DNA of 64,000 nucleotides from contig NZ_CANMWS010000006.1 in NCBI RefSeq assembly GCF_947501665.1, forward strand, positions 62,001 to 126,000, in the 5' to 3' direction. Below are positions 18,101 through 28,115 of the stretch, piece after piece. The DNA comes from an uncultured Shewanella sp. (GTDB taxonomy: Bacteria; Pseudomonadota; Gammaproteobacteria; Enterobacterales; Shewanellaceae). The position numbers and the translations under genes are program-made. Position 1 is the first letter of the stretch; the number at the start of each line of letters is the position of its first letter. The notes under the pieces were generated by a model. That model was not told the origin of the DNA and did no database searches. It saw only the letters and a program-made list of their open reading frames with translations.

Positions 18101-21100
18101 TAACAATCAATGGCGTCGATTATATCGCCACCATTGACAATGGATTGCTCATGCCAGGTGAAAGCGAAGCCGGCACCTATGTTGCCTCCTTTACTGTGTT
18201 TACCAATGGCGATACCCTCAATCACGAAGACAGAAGTATCGAGGCCACCTTAGTCACCACCGATAACGCTGGCAATACCACCACAGCTACCGCTGACCCC
18301 TTACCTTACACCATTGACACCACTGCCCCCGTCGCCACCATTGAATTTAATGGCGAAAACTTCCTTGAAGATGGCGTACTGAATATTGCAGAGTCAAACA
18401 TAGAAACACAGAGCATACCTATCACAGGCTCTATTTCCATTGACCAGCCCATTACTGAAAACGATATCATCACGGTAACAGTCAATGGCGTCGATTATAT
18501 CGCCACCACTAACAATGGACTGCTTGTGCCCGGCGAAAACGACGCGGGCTTCTATTTTGCCACCTTTACTGTTTATACAGATGGCCCAACACTGGATAAC
18601 GATGCAACCAGTATCCAAGCCACCTTAATGACCTCAGATACAGCGGGGAACCCCACCAATGCTACCGCTGACCCCTTACCCTATACGATTGACACCACTG
18701 CCCCCGTCGCCACCATTGAATTTAATGGCGAAGACTTCCTAGAGGATGGCGTACTGAATATTGCAGAGTCAAATGTAGAAACACAGAGCATACCTATCAC
18801 AGGCACGATTTCCATTGACCAGCCAATCACTGAAAACGATGTCGTCACGGTAACAGTAAATGGCGTCGATTATATCGCCACCACGGGCAATGGACGACTT
18901 GTTCCCGACGGAGACGAAGCGAGCCTCTATTTTGCCACCTTTACTGTTTATACCGATGGCCCAACACTGGATAACGATGCAACCAGTATCCAGGCAACCT
19001 TAATGACCTCAGATGTAGCGGGGAACTCCACCACTGCTACCGCTGACCCCTTACCTTACACCATTGACACCATTGCCCCTGTGGCCAATATCGAATTCGA
19101 TGACAATCTTGTTAGTGATGGCTGGATCAACCACTTTGAATCACAACTTCCTACCGTTATCCTAACTGGAACTTTACACATTGATCACCCGATATCAGAC
19201 AGGGATATCGTAGAAATTACTGTCAACGGTATCACTTATTACCCCACACTCGACAATGGCGGCATTGTGGCCACTGAAGACGATGGCACGACCTACCATG
19301 CCACTTTCTCCATTGTAACTTCTGGTGACGTTCTGAGTAATGACACTGATAGCCCAAATATTACCGCTACTCTCACCGCTGTTGATGAAGCTGGTAATGA
19401 AACGCCGGCGCAAGATACTGAAAGCTATATTATCGACAGCACGCCACCGGAGCCACTATCTATTACATTAAATCCTCACGTTACTTCAGATGATGTCATC
19501 AATGCGATAGAAGCAACTGAAAATATTGCTATTTCTGGTTCTGTTGCCGGTGAATTCACTTCAGGTGACCCAGTACACTTAACCATTCAAATCCCAACGG
19601 CCCCTTATATCTATTCCTTTACACCAATCATTCAAAGTGATGGCTCATTCAGCCAGGATGTACCAGGCCAATATCTGGTTAACGATATCGATCATGAAAT
19701 TAAAGTAGAATATACCGCCACTGATGCGGCAGGCAATAGCAAAACAGTCACTGACGGTGATAACTATGGCGTAGACCTTGTTTCCCCTATCATTGACATC
19801 ACAATTGACCCTATGAATGAAGTACTCGGTCAAGATGACGGCCCTAACGCTCCACCTGTGCCTGAGTTCTTTGCTGTGCCCCTAACAGGGACAATCACAA
19901 GCAACCAACCTTTCGGTGCAAACGAGCTTGTGCAAATCAAGGTCAATGAAATAATCTACGATAACCTTGAAGATGGCGATATCAATGTGATCATCACGCC
20001 AGATAATGGTATCAATGGCAGTCATCAATTTACAGCAACTTGGTCACTCACCCTGCCCAATGAAGCATTACGAAGTGATGACATTGACGGTGATGGAATA
20101 GGGCAAGTCGATGCACGCTATGAAACAGCGGATAATGCCGGTAACCCAGCCATTCCCGCAGTCGCAACACGTGAATACAACATCAATAAAGATGTCAATG
20201 CTAATAATGATTCACAACTCATGCAACCCGATGCGAGCTTTTGCATTGATACACTACCTGAGTACGGCACACTCTATTTCACTGATGCCTCTGGCGAACA
20301 ACAGCCAATCGAAGTCGGACACAAATATCCCACTGACATCGAACTTATCTTTATTCCTGATCCTGAATTAAGCGAGGGACTTCTTGAAGATATTTTTATC
20401 GGAACCTTTGATGGTGTTGCAGACGTAGCACCTGACTGGGGACAATATGAGACCCTCGATGCCTTAGGTAATATCGATTACAGCCAAATCACTTCATTTC
20501 AAGGTGATATAACTATTCACACTCAAGTCATAGGTGATGGCAACTTAACAGCTTATAACGGTTCAGGTATTGATAATCATCTAGGTGTCGGTATTGGTGG
20601 GGAAACTAATAACGGCCTTTCTACTGGCGACAAACTTAAGATCACTATTACTGATTCAGGAGACACTCCGATACAAATAAATGAAGTAACATTACCATTA
20701 TCAGGGTTAGGGGATTGGTTTGACGAAGGTAACGACAACGAGACAGAAGTTCAAATTACCGCCTTTCATCAAGATGGTTCAACAACAACACTAGGAGGCT
20801 TTCGAGAATCAGGCCTATCTAATTATGCCTATACTTTCACAGCGGACAAACCATTTGATACATTTGAACTCACAACTGTTGGAGGTGGTGGAAGTTATGT
20901 TGTACAAAGCATAATCTTATCACAGACATTATTAGTAGAAGTTCCTATTACGGTTTTCCAACCAAATTTAACAACCACTATCACCCCCGTTATAATCAGT
21001 GTGACAGAACATAATGACGGGGCTCCCATTAATATCACTCAAGCCGCATTTGAGAACGTTGTTGTCCCTGAAGTGGCCGAAATCAGAGTCATGGAAGATG

Positions 21101-24100
21101 GTGTGCTTGTCATCCATGCCGACGAGCTGCTTCAAAATGATTACGACTTAGATCCTGATACCAATAATAATGGCATAATCGATAACAATGAACAAAGCAA
21201 TGGCATCACTCCCGACCCTATCTCAATAAGCAGTGTTTCAGCAACAGGGGACACTTACGGTACAGTCAGCTTACACCCTACAGAAGATAAAATCATTTAT
21301 ACTCCTGAACCGGGGCATTCTGGCCTAATCGCTTTTGAATATACTGCGACAGATGGTCAAGGCGGCGAGGATACGGCCGTAGTTTTTATTAATGTCATTC
21401 CTAATTATGCTGAATTTGATTTGATTTTAGAGCCCATCTCTCAAGATAGCCTAATTAATAATGTAGAATCACAGCTCCCCATAGAAGTGAGCGGCCATGT
21501 TAATTCAGAGTTCCCGTCTCACCTAACAGGCCAGACTGTTGACATTGAAATTCTCTTCCAACTATCAGATGAAATCCCCTTTACTCTTGAATACCCGAAT
21601 ATTGCTATTGATTCAAATGGTCAATTTATCATCGAAAATATTCTCAATCACCCAGAGTTTATCCTTCAAGAAAGAACACGGTTTAACAATGAAGATGGCA
21701 TTACTGTTACCGCAAATGTAAGCGCTATTGATCCCAACGGTGCACTACATGTTGCCACCGACACAGAATCTGCCAACGTCGATACTCAAGTCCCTGTATT
21801 CAATATTAATTTAAATGAAATTGAGCCCATACAGGTATATGAGAATGAAGCTGATTATGGCACTGTGATTGTGACAGCCACCTTAGAACATAATGAGCTA
21901 CCATTAATAGGCCATCATCAGGCCGTATTAACGGTCAATAATCATGACTATATCGGCGCCATTGATCCTTATGGTTTTGTGCAATTTGCCGTTGACGGTG
22001 AGCACATGGCATTAGATCTCGACGCAACTGTTGAGGTGATTGCCACTCTCACTGATGCAGCGGGTAACATGTACACTAATTCAGATACTGCCAGCTACCC
22101 CGTTAACCATCAGCCCGATGCCGTTGATGATAACAGTACTTTAGAACCTGAGGCCTTAATTCGACTCGATAGCTCACCTGAAACGCCTTTTGGTCAAGTT
22201 CAGGTGCAAGAGCCCAATGGTTCTTGGCAAAATATGGTAGCAGGACAAACTTATTCTGCACTCAGTCAAGTTAGATTTGTCCAAGATGCTGAGGCTGTAG
22301 TCGGCGCCACGCATGATATTATGGTCGGAAGCATTGATACTGACCCCAACACAGGCATTTTTGACGGCCCAGCATCCATATCTGACTGGGGGGAGAAAGA
22401 GGGCAATACACTCTTTAATGATGACGACCCAAAATATTCCGTTACTACAACTTTAATTGGGGATACGTTAGTTTTTTATAATGATCCGGGCAGCTCCTTC
22501 GGTGTCGGTATTGGTGGCGATGATACAAGCGGAATAAATGGAAACGAACGTGTAATAATAGAAATCACACCAAAAGAGGGTGCACCTTACCCTCATTCTA
22601 TCGACTTAAGGTACGATGGACTTGGCGGCCGATTTGATGAAGGCGGAGCCTATGTTGTTATTAATGCTTATGATGCGAATGGCGTATTGATTGATAGCCA
22701 AGGCAGCTATAGAGAATCTGGTGAGCTATACGAAACTTATTCTTACAATGGTCAGGCTGAAATCGCAAGTTTTGAATTAACCACTGTAGGTGGAGATACG
22801 GCCAATTTTGTGATAACCAATATGGTCATTCATCAATCTGCCTTTGAGCAAATAATCATGAGCACCATCCAACCTGATGGCTCAATTGACAATATAGAGT
22901 ATGAAGTTGAACTTACTGAAGGCAATGCTAATAATAATATTGATGTTACCTCTCATGTTATTGCCGATCTCACCCCCCGAGAACTAGAGCCTTTTGAAGT
23001 CGTTCCTGGTGAAACGCTCTTTATTCCTTTTGACAAATTACAGAGTAATGACAGCGATCCTGACGGTAACCCAACTAATATTATTGACGTTCAGGCAGAC
23101 CCTAACTCTCCGTTTAGCGTGATGATGGGAATAGGTGGAGTATTTGTTACCGCCGCAGCCAACTTTACTGGTGAGTCCTCCTTCACTTATACATTAATCG
23201 ATAATCAAGGCGGTCAAGATACCGCCACTGTAACCTTGCTAGAAGCTGAAGTTAATTCAACACAACCTCAAATAGAAATGACCAATGCCTTCGATTATGG
23301 CGAGCTACAAGTGTCATTAAATGAAGGGGAACCCTGGCAAACACTGAATTTATCAGACTCTGTACCAATAAATGAGAATACACAAATACAGTTTGTTCCC
23401 GATACTGATGTGTTAGTGGAGATCACGGGGGATATTAGCACCATTATCGGCACTGTTGACTCAGATTTAACCACCAATGAACTCGATGGTGTTGCAGCAT
23501 TGGATGACTGGGGAACATCTGAATCTCCTGAAATCTATAATTTCGATTTACCTCAAGGCGGATACGTTTCAGTCGGTTTACTCTCAGAGGACCCACTTGC
23601 AGCCTTTAATGATAATAACACTAACTTTTTTATTCAAAACGGTGCAGGCGGAATAGGCAGTGCAGATGATAGGGGAATAGCCCGAGAGGATGCAATGCAA
23701 ATTGACTTCGTCGGTGTTGACGCCACCTCGGTCAGTATCACTCTTGACAACTTAGGCGGCCTTTTTAGCAGTATCGGTATCGCTGAGTATGCGATTAAAA
23801 TTGAAGGCTTTCATACCGACGGCACGTCATTTAGCCAGTCTTTTCACACCGAGGAACTGGTGTCGGATACCTTCACGTTTCAAACCAACAAAAATATTGA
23901 CATTTTAACAGTAGGAACAGAAACATTAACTATGTTTCCGAGTGCCTTTTCTATTCTGCTTAGAAACATTGAAATTAATCAGGAAAATCTCACCGTAAAT
24001 GATGATGCCAGTGTCATATTAACCCAGTCCTCCGGCGCAGAAACTATCGATTTCAACCTTGAATTAACTGAAAATAATATCGACGCGCCCATCGATCTCA

Positions 24101-25581
24101 CTAATGTCGTTATTGCAGAGCTTGAAGTCCTTCCCGATACCGTTGAGCCGCCGGAAGTCGCCATTATCACCGACAGCAACAATGATGGCTTGCTATCAGT
24201 ATCTGAACTTGAACCCAATCCTGAACAAGTACATGTCTGGATAAGTGCCGATATATTAACGCAACCAGACAGCTATATGAGTATCAGTATGAATAAGAAT
24301 GGTGAGATAACTCAATTACTCGCCAGCTTAAACGCTGCTGGTGAATTACACGTCACTGATGCCGCACAAAATACTGTCTCTGGTTTTACTTTTCTAGATA
24401 ATACTACTTCAGGTACAAATATCATTAGCTGGTATGAAACCATTGTATTAAATGCTGCCGTAAACTTAAGTATCACTGCTGCAAATGTGGTTGCAGGCGT
24501 CATTTCAACAACTCATTCCGATAGCGTGAGCTTATTGATGGATGATGCATTAGCGACGTTAAATCAAAATATTGAGGAGCAAGCTGAGCAGGAGGAACAA
24601 GGACGTATTGATGAAATTAATACGCTAACGACACAAATCAACCTATTAAATGAAGAAGTGAGTACGCTAGAAAGCGAGATACTCGCACTGAATATCGCAA
24701 GAGGAGAAGAGTTTCAACAATATGACGACATCATTAGAGAGGCCAATGCCAGAATAATGAACAATCTAGACGAAATTGATGAGCATAATGATTCATTAAC
24801 GCCCCCTCACGGATTAAGCACACTTGAAATTGGTATTATCAACACGGCAATATTGGCACTCGAGGCAAAAAATAATGAGGATAACGCCTTGATTACTCAA
24901 GCTGTAAATGATGATAATGCTTCTGCTGGTCAGTATGGGTTACTTAGAGCAGAGCTACAAGAACAAATCGACGCTAAACAAGCTGAAATAGATAACCTAG
25001 AAACTGAGAGACAAGAGCTTATATTTTATCTTGAAAGTGATGATAATCAGCATATTGTGGGTACACAAAACGATGATGAACTTGTGGGCTGGGATGGCAA
25101 CGATGTGATGGAAAGTCTCCAAGGTAATGATAACCTTTTAGGGGAAGGTGGTAATGATATACTGCTTGGTGGTGAGGGGAATGATACCCTCATAGGTGGA
25201 ACCGGTGATGATATATTAATCGGCGGTGGAGGAGCCAATATCTTTGCTTTCCTTGAAGCCCATGCCAGTACCGATCACATTACCGATTTTAAAGCAGAAG
25301 ATAGCATTGACATTAGTCATTTGCTTCAACAGGAACAAAGTCTTGATGAACAAATTAATATTTCACTGGAACCTGATGGCACACATATTGAAATAGATGC
25401 TATGCACGATCACAGCTTTAGCCAAGAAATTATACTTGATGGCGTGCATTTAAACAGCATAGAAATCAATGAGTTAACCAGTAATAATAATGGTCCTCTG
25501 ATTGTTGACACAGCTGCAAGCCAGCAAGCAGCTTCACCAAGTGAGATGCCGCCCGAGGATACTCCCCCCTCCGTGATATAA
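15133..25581 (+). CDS. Giant RTX adhesin 2 (LapA/BpfA type), 3482 residues
   Basis: Paralogue of adhesin 1 and the largest gene in the window, directly upstream of the secretion genes. Order: retention module (1-120) with LapG-like ASAG at 112-115; Ig-like repeat (about 153-260); block A of three roughly 125-residue Ig-like units (264-636); a thrombospondin-3-like calcium segment (about 650-840, repeated DxDGDGIxD); block B, a copy of block A (941-1313); more Ig-like units; three WG/GVGIG modules (about 1757-1935, 2395-2576, 2770-2953), interleaved with NDxDxDG Ig/cadherin-like domains; an EF-hand-like TDSNNDGLLSVSE; a coiled coil (about 3140-3300); RTX repeats (about 3308-3373); secretion tail. 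The ATG has AGGA 9 nt upstream. The last ~30 residues share LIVDTxASQ and a proline-rich end with adhesin 1. Position matches bpfA. Confidence 0.93.
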   Translation: MAAQTITHEAKNELTLQSINSGQIFVINAQGEQHPLLPGETIKVGEQFQYTDDAQFVLASGNESITPDNIASSDAVTSKEISSALDTEDNIPLSEGDTYTVNLHREGNEVLASAGFDTQPTDVNSQNGDFLIDNLNDNNNDVATNTYQVGGNLSAGVTFDSVTADNTVNIAESNGKVTLSGTVTLNAKAGDKLVFTTTNKDGEEIPLGTTTADENRTYTLEVDGQKLTNTDGFITVEITTFDVTGLSTTSTTRHPFNVDLDAPIATIAFTEEGFLGDGVLNIDESNIETNTIAINGTITIDQPITEADIVTVTINGVDYIATIDNGLLMPGESEAGTYVASFTVFTNGDTLNHEDRSIEATLVTTDNAGNTTTATADPLPYTIDTTAPVATIEFNGENFLEDGVLNIAESNIETQSIPITGSISIDQPITENDIITVTVNGVDYIATTNNGLLVPGENDAGFYFATFTVYTDGPTLDNDATSIQATLMTSDTAGNPTNATADPLPYTIDTTAPVATIEFNGEDFLEDGVLNIAESNVETQSIPITGTISIDQPITENDVVTVTVNGVDYIATTGNGRLVPDGDEASLYFATFTVYTDGPTLDNDATSIQATLMTSDVAGNSTTATADPLPYTIDTIAPVVGVFVTQIAEDNIINIEESQRDMFNESFQDQLITTDINMNGIPDHIDATIPAGVLPPDFIDNIDENEMPVLPLDTDGDGIPDPDDIDANGDNIPDALLNQDTDGDGIADFADINNNNQGFAAADIDKNQDGIIDSMQIDSDGNNVPDMIGGYAYGNVNPDGLSAEVSQDTDNDGIFDIIDLDADGDGQLDTVLNSDLPPTDYPKNVLINGYATGDETQAGNIVMLHNVINGINTPLGEGPLILNGAGELTYSIPVSGHQLSIADELEQGGYNVIASLTVTDAADNSTTATNIGHYEIDIIAPVATIAFTEEGFLGDGVLNIDESNIETNTIAINGTITIDQPITEADIVTVTINGVDYIATIDNGLLMPGESEAGTYVASFTVFTNGDTLNHEDRSIEATLVTTDNAGNTTTATADPLPYTIDTTAPVATIEFNGENFLEDGVLNIAESNIETQSIPITGSISIDQPITENDIITVTVNGVDYIATTNNGLLVPGENDAGFYFATFTVYTDGPTLDNDATSIQATLMTSDTAGNPTNATADPLPYTIDTTAPVATIEFNGEDFLEDGVLNIAESNVETQSIPITGTISIDQPITENDVVTVTVNGVDYIATTGNGRLVPDGDEASLYFATFTVYTDGPTLDNDATSIQATLMTSDVAGNSTTATADPLPYTIDTIAPVANIEFDDNLVSDGWINHFESQLPTVILTGTLHIDHPISDRDIVEITVNGITYYPTLDNGGIVATEDDGTTYHATFSIVTSGDVLSNDTDSPNITATLTAVDEAGNETPAQDTESYIIDSTPPEPLSITLNPHVTSDDVINAIEATENIAISGSVAGEFTSGDPVHLTIQIPTAPYIYSFTPIIQSDGSFSQDVPGQYLVNDIDHEIKVEYTATDAAGNSKTVTDGDNYGVDLVSPIIDITIDPMNEVLGQDDGPNAPPVPEFFAVPLTGTITSNQPFGANELVQIKVNEIIYDNLEDGDINVIITPDNGINGSHQFTATWSLTLPNEALRSDDIDGDGIGQVDARYETADNAGNPAIPAVATREYNINKDVNANNDSQLMQPDASFCIDTLPEYGTLYFTDASGEQQPIEVGHKYPTDIELIFIPDPELSEGLLEDIFIGTFDGVADVAPDWGQYETLDALGNIDYSQITSFQGDITIHTQVIGDGNLTAYNGSGIDNHLGVGIGGETNNGLSTGDKLKITITDSGDTPIQINEVTLPLSGLGDWFDEGNDNETEVQITAFHQDGSTTTLGGFRESGLSNYAYTFTADKPFDTFELTTVGGGGSYVVQSIILSQTLLVEVPITVFQPNLTTTITPVIISVTEHNDGAPINITQAAFENVVVPEVAEIRVMEDGVLVIHADELLQNDYDLDPDTNNNGIIDNNEQSNGITPDPISISSVSATGDTYGTVSLHPTEDKIIYTPEPGHSGLIAFEYTATDGQGGEDTAVVFINVIPNYAEFDLILEPISQDSLINNVESQLPIEVSGHVNSEFPSHLTGQTVDIEILFQLSDEIPFTLEYPNIAIDSNGQFIIENILNHPEFILQERTRFNNEDGITVTANVSAIDPNGALHVATDTESANVDTQVPVFNINLNEIEPIQVYENEADYGTVIVTATLEHNELPLIGHHQAVLTVNNHDYIGAIDPYGFVQFAVDGEHMALDLDATVEVIATLTDAAGNMYTNSDTASYPVNHQPDAVDDNSTLEPEALIRLDSSPETPFGQVQVQEPNGSWQNMVAGQTYSALSQVRFVQDAEAVVGATHDIMVGSIDTDPNTGIFDGPASISDWGEKEGNTLFNDDDPKYSVTTTLIGDTLVFYNDPGSSFGVGIGGDDTSGINGNERVIIEITPKEGAPYPHSIDLRYDGLGGRFDEGGAYVVINAYDANGVLIDSQGSYRESGELYETYSYNGQAEIASFELTTVGGDTANFVITNMVIHQSAFEQIIMSTIQPDGSIDNIEYEVELTEGNANNNIDVTSHVIADLTPRELEPFEVVPGETLFIPFDKLQSNDSDPDGNPTNIIDVQADPNSPFSVMMGIGGVFVTAAANFTGESSFTYTLIDNQGGQDTATVTLLEAEVNSTQPQIEMTNAFDYGELQVSLNEGEPWQTLNLSDSVPINENTQIQFVPDTDVLVEITGDISTIIGTVDSDLTTNELDGVAALDDWGTSESPEIYNFDLPQGGYVSVGLLSEDPLAAFNDNNTNFFIQNGAGGIGSADDRGIAREDAMQIDFVGVDATSVSITLDNLGGLFSSIGIAEYAIKIEGFHTDGTSFSQSFHTEELVSDTFTFQTNKNIDILTVGTETLTMFPSAFSILLRNIEINQENLTVNDDASVILTQSSGAETIDFNLELTENNIDAPIDLTNVVIAELEVLPDTVEPPEVAIITDSNNDGLLSVSELEPNPEQVHVWISADILTQPDSYMSISMNKNGEITQLLASLNAAGELHVTDAAQNTVSGFTFLDNTTSGTNIISWYETIVLNAAVNLSITAANVVAGVISTTHSDSVSLLMDDALATLNQNIEEQAEQEEQGRIDEINTLTTQINLLNEEVSTLESEILALNIARGEEFQQYDDIIREANARIMNNLDEIDEHNDSLTPPHGLSTLEIGIINTAILALEAKNNEDNALITQAVNDDNASAGQYGLLRAELQEQIDAKQAEIDNLETERQELIFYLESDDNQHIVGTQNDDELVGWDGNDVMESLQGNDNLLGEGGNDILLGGEGNDTLIGGTGDDILIGGGGANIFAFLEAHASTDHITDFKAEDSIDISHLLQQEQSLDEQINISLEPDGTHIEIDAMHDHSFSQEIILDGVHLNSIEINELTSNNNGPLIVDTAASQQAASPSEMPPEDTPPSVI
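15923..17039 (+). repeat. 1117-bp internal duplication, copy A
   Basis: Compared line by line with 17957-19073, this block shows no difference that I can see over about 1117 bp, with a constant offset of 2034 bp (678 codons). It encodes three Ig-like units of roughly 125 residues; the second and third are themselves close repeats. Both synonymous and non-synonymous sites are unchanged. Confidence 0.92.
17957..19073 (+). repeat. 1117-bp internal duplication, copy B
   Basis: Second copy of the block at 15923-17039, in frame and in direct orientation. The two are separated by about 917 bp that encode the thrombospondin-3-like calcium segment and one Ig-like unit. The copies diverge abruptly at both ends (GCTCCTATC versus GCCCCTGTC before; ACCATC versus ACCATT after). 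Confidence 0.92.
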
Positions 25582-25638
25582 GGTTATGCGCTTCCAAAAT
25601 TTGGGAGCTATCTCTTAGCCTCATTGGAACCCAATGCA

Positions 25639-25675
25639 GCAAGCCCTTATTGAATAGTAAGAGCTTGCTTTATTC
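25639..25675 (+). terminator. Terminator between adhesin 2 and rtxB
   Basis: Stem GCAAGCCCTTA pairs with TAAGAGCTTGC (one mismatch), then TTTATTC. It lies 58 nt after the adhesin 2 stop, suggesting that adhesin and secretion genes are separate transcripts or that read-through is limited. No clear promoter for rtxB is visible in 25676-25802. Confidence 0.7.
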
Positions 25676-25802
25676 GGCGCTTTTTAATATTTCCCAATCC
25701 CCCTTCATTATGATCACCTTTTAAATTTCCTCATAACTGGAAAACTAGCCTATTTTGACCAATACTTTTCACACGAAAAGGATTATCAAGGAAAGTCATT
25801 CG

Positions 25803-28004
25803 GTGTCAGATACGACAACAACTCCAGATGAACACGACAATAAAAACAAACAATGGACCATTTCAGCATCTCAAAGAGTGACACAAGATCCTTTGCTTGA
25901 CAGCTTGGTTCTGATGACAGAATATTTTGGCACTCCCTGCTCCAGTGATTCTATGACGGCAGGCTTGCCCTTAAGTAGTAGTGTGCTAACCCCTGAATTA
26001 TTCCCTCAGGCAGCCGCTCGTGCAGGACTATCAGCAAAACTTGCTCGCAAAGGCCTTAATCAAATCCCCCCTATTTTATTACCTTGCATTTTATTACTTA
26101 AAAACCATAAAGCCTGCCTATTAAGAGAAATTGATCCCGAGCAAGATAAAGCGACCATTCAGCTTCCTGAAACGGGCGGCCAAGAGTCAATGAGTATTGA
26201 AGAACTCGAAACTTTATATGTTGGTTATGTATTTTTAGTCAAACAAGAATATCGTGGTGATAAAAGCTTTAATTTGCATTTACATGAAACCCGCACACAC
26301 TGGTTAATTCAAACACTAAAAGACTCCGCCCCTATTTATCGCGATGCCCTCATCGCATCAGTGTTGGTGAATATTTTCGCATTAGTGTCCCCTCTTTTTG
26401 TCATGAATGTGTACGATAAAGTCGTCCCTAACCTTGCTTTTGAGTCACTCTGGGTGCTGGCTATTGGAGCCGGAATCGCCTACCTATTTGACTTTATCAT
26501 GAGACAACTAAGAAGCCACCTAATTGATATTGCTGGAAAAAAGGTTGATATTGTCGTTTCATCTCAAATTTTTTCCAAAGCCATTGGTATTCCACTGGAA
26601 AAACGTTCACCTAGCGTGGGTGGTATGGCAAAACAAGTCAGTGAATTTGATAGTATTCGTGACTTTTTGACCTCTGCGACCATAACCGCATTGGTTGATT
26701 TACCTTTTGCAGTCTTCTTTTTAATTGTTATTTATATTGTTGCAGGCGATCTTGCTCTTATTCCTCTCATTGGGAGTGTCATTATTATTGGGTATACTTT
26801 ACTCATACAATCCAGGCTCAAGGCCGCAATAGAAGAAAGTAATAAGTTTCTCAGCCTTAAACATGGTCACTTAATTGAATCCCTCTCCTCTCTTGAATCC
26901 ATCAAATCTAGCGGGGCTGAAGGGATCGTACAAAAAAGCTGGCAACAAATGATAGGCCATACGGCTAACTGGCAATTAAAAACGAAAAAAATTACCACTT
27001 CAGTGACCAATGTTGCCACTTTTATTGTCCAGTTTACCGTTATTTGTGTCGTCATTTTAGGGGTGTATCGAGTTGCCGACAATGCCATTTCTATGGGTGG
27101 AATTATTGCAGCAGTTATGTTATCAAGCCGTGCTATTTCCCCTATGGCACAGCTTGCAGGGTTAATGACTCGAGGTAATCATACTGCCAATGCATTGCGT
27201 CAAGTCAACGAAATTATGACCCAAGAAGATGAGTTTGAAAATAAAGGTCACCTCGTCAGCCGGCTACGCATAATGGGGCAAGTGGATGCTAATAATATCA
27301 GCTTTAGCTATCCAGAGTCGGAAAAACCAAGCTTGCACCCCTTATCTTTAAAAATAGCCCCTGGTGAACGGGTAGCAATCATAGGCCGCAATGGCTCAGG
27401 GAAAAGCACACTTGCTAAATTATTAATTGGACTTTATCAGCCAACAAAAGGCAGTTTACGTTACGACGGCTTAGATTCCGCCCAAATACACCCGAGTGAT
27501 CTGCGACGTAATTTCGGCTATTTACCCCAAGATGTCACCTTATTTCATGGTTCAATTAGAGATAATATCCTTTTTGGTACACGTCAAGTCACTGAACATC
27601 AATTGATCCGTGCAGTACAGCTTTCAGGTGTCAGTTTATTTACCGATCTTGAGTCAGAAGGCTTAGATCAACAAGTCGGTGAAGGTGGGCTTTCCCTTTC
27701 TAGAGGGCAAAGACAAATAGTGGCATTAGCAAGAGCAACCTTGAATGATCCGCCTGTATTATTAATGGATGAACCCACTGCGAGCTTAGATGCTCGCGCA
27801 GAAAAGCAATTTGTCAATGCAATGGAAAATGTGTCCAAAGATCGCAGCTTAATTTTAATTACTCACAAAATGCATCTTCTTAAATTAGTCGATCGTATTA
27901 TCATACTTGATAGTGGTCGTATCATTGCTGATGGCGCTAAAAAAGAAGTCCTTGAAAAACTCAATGCCGGCACTCTTAACGCAGGTCCGACTCATGAGAA
28001 ATAA
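25803..28004 (+). CDS. rtxB: Type I secretion ABC transporter (RtxB/LapB type)
   Basis: Inner-membrane ATPase that energises export of the adhesins. About 733 residues: a C39-peptidase-like N-terminal domain without the catalytic Cys/His pattern (about 25-155; a substrate-docking domain in this family), six transmembrane helices (about 180-460), then an ATPase domain with Walker A GRNGSGKST (near 527), signature LSRGQRQ (near 634) and Walker B VLLMDEPTASLD (near 655), ending in a switch-region LITHK. The signature differs from LSGGQ by an arginine. GTG 25803 is preferred as start because AAGGAA precedes it by about 9 nt; a TTG at 25755 gives a longer ORF without a good ribosome site. Followed by rtxD after about 110 nt. 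Confidence 0.95.
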   Translation: MSDTTTTPDEHDNKNKQWTISASQRVTQDPLLDSLVLMTEYFGTPCSSDSMTAGLPLSSSVLTPELFPQAAARAGLSAKLARKGLNQIPPILLPCILLLKNHKACLLREIDPEQDKATIQLPETGGQESMSIEELETLYVGYVFLVKQEYRGDKSFNLHLHETRTHWLIQTLKDSAPIYRDALIASVLVNIFALVSPLFVMNVYDKVVPNLAFESLWVLAIGAGIAYLFDFIMRQLRSHLIDIAGKKVDIVVSSQIFSKAIGIPLEKRSPSVGGMAKQVSEFDSIRDFLTSATITALVDLPFAVFFLIVIYIVAGDLALIPLIGSVIIIGYTLLIQSRLKAAIEESNKFLSLKHGHLIESLSSLESIKSSGAEGIVQKSWQQMIGHTANWQLKTKKITTSVTNVATFIVQFTVICVVILGVYRVADNAISMGGIIAAVMLSSRAISPMAQLAGLMTRGNHTANALRQVNEIMTQEDEFENKGHLVSRLRIMGQVDANNISFSYPESEKPSLHPLSLKIAPGERVAIIGRNGSGKSTLAKLLIGLYQPTKGSLRYDGLDSAQIHPSDLRRNFGYLPQDVTLFHGSIRDNILFGTRQVTEHQLIRAVQLSGVSLFTDLESEGLDQQVGEGGLSLSRGQRQIVALARATLNDPPVLLMDEPTASLDARAEKQFVNAMENVSKDRSLILITHKMHLLKLVDRIIILDSGRIIADGAKKEVLEKLNAGTLNAGPTHEK

Positions 28005-28115
28005 TATCGTTAGCAACCCTCTCCCATTTTACCAACCGACTTGTGTCCATCCAATACACTTTCCCATGGTCAAGACTCATTTTCCTTTTAATCACCTCCC
28101 AATTGAGAGCACATC

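Noticed and set aside
15910..18618. Pairs of identical minus-strand frames within adhesin 2
   Set aside because: They are antisense shadows duplicated by the 1117-bp repeat, not genes.
8131..19073. CRISPR array suspected from regular repeats
   Set aside because: The repeats are in-frame protein domains of 300 bp and more without short repeat-spacer structure.
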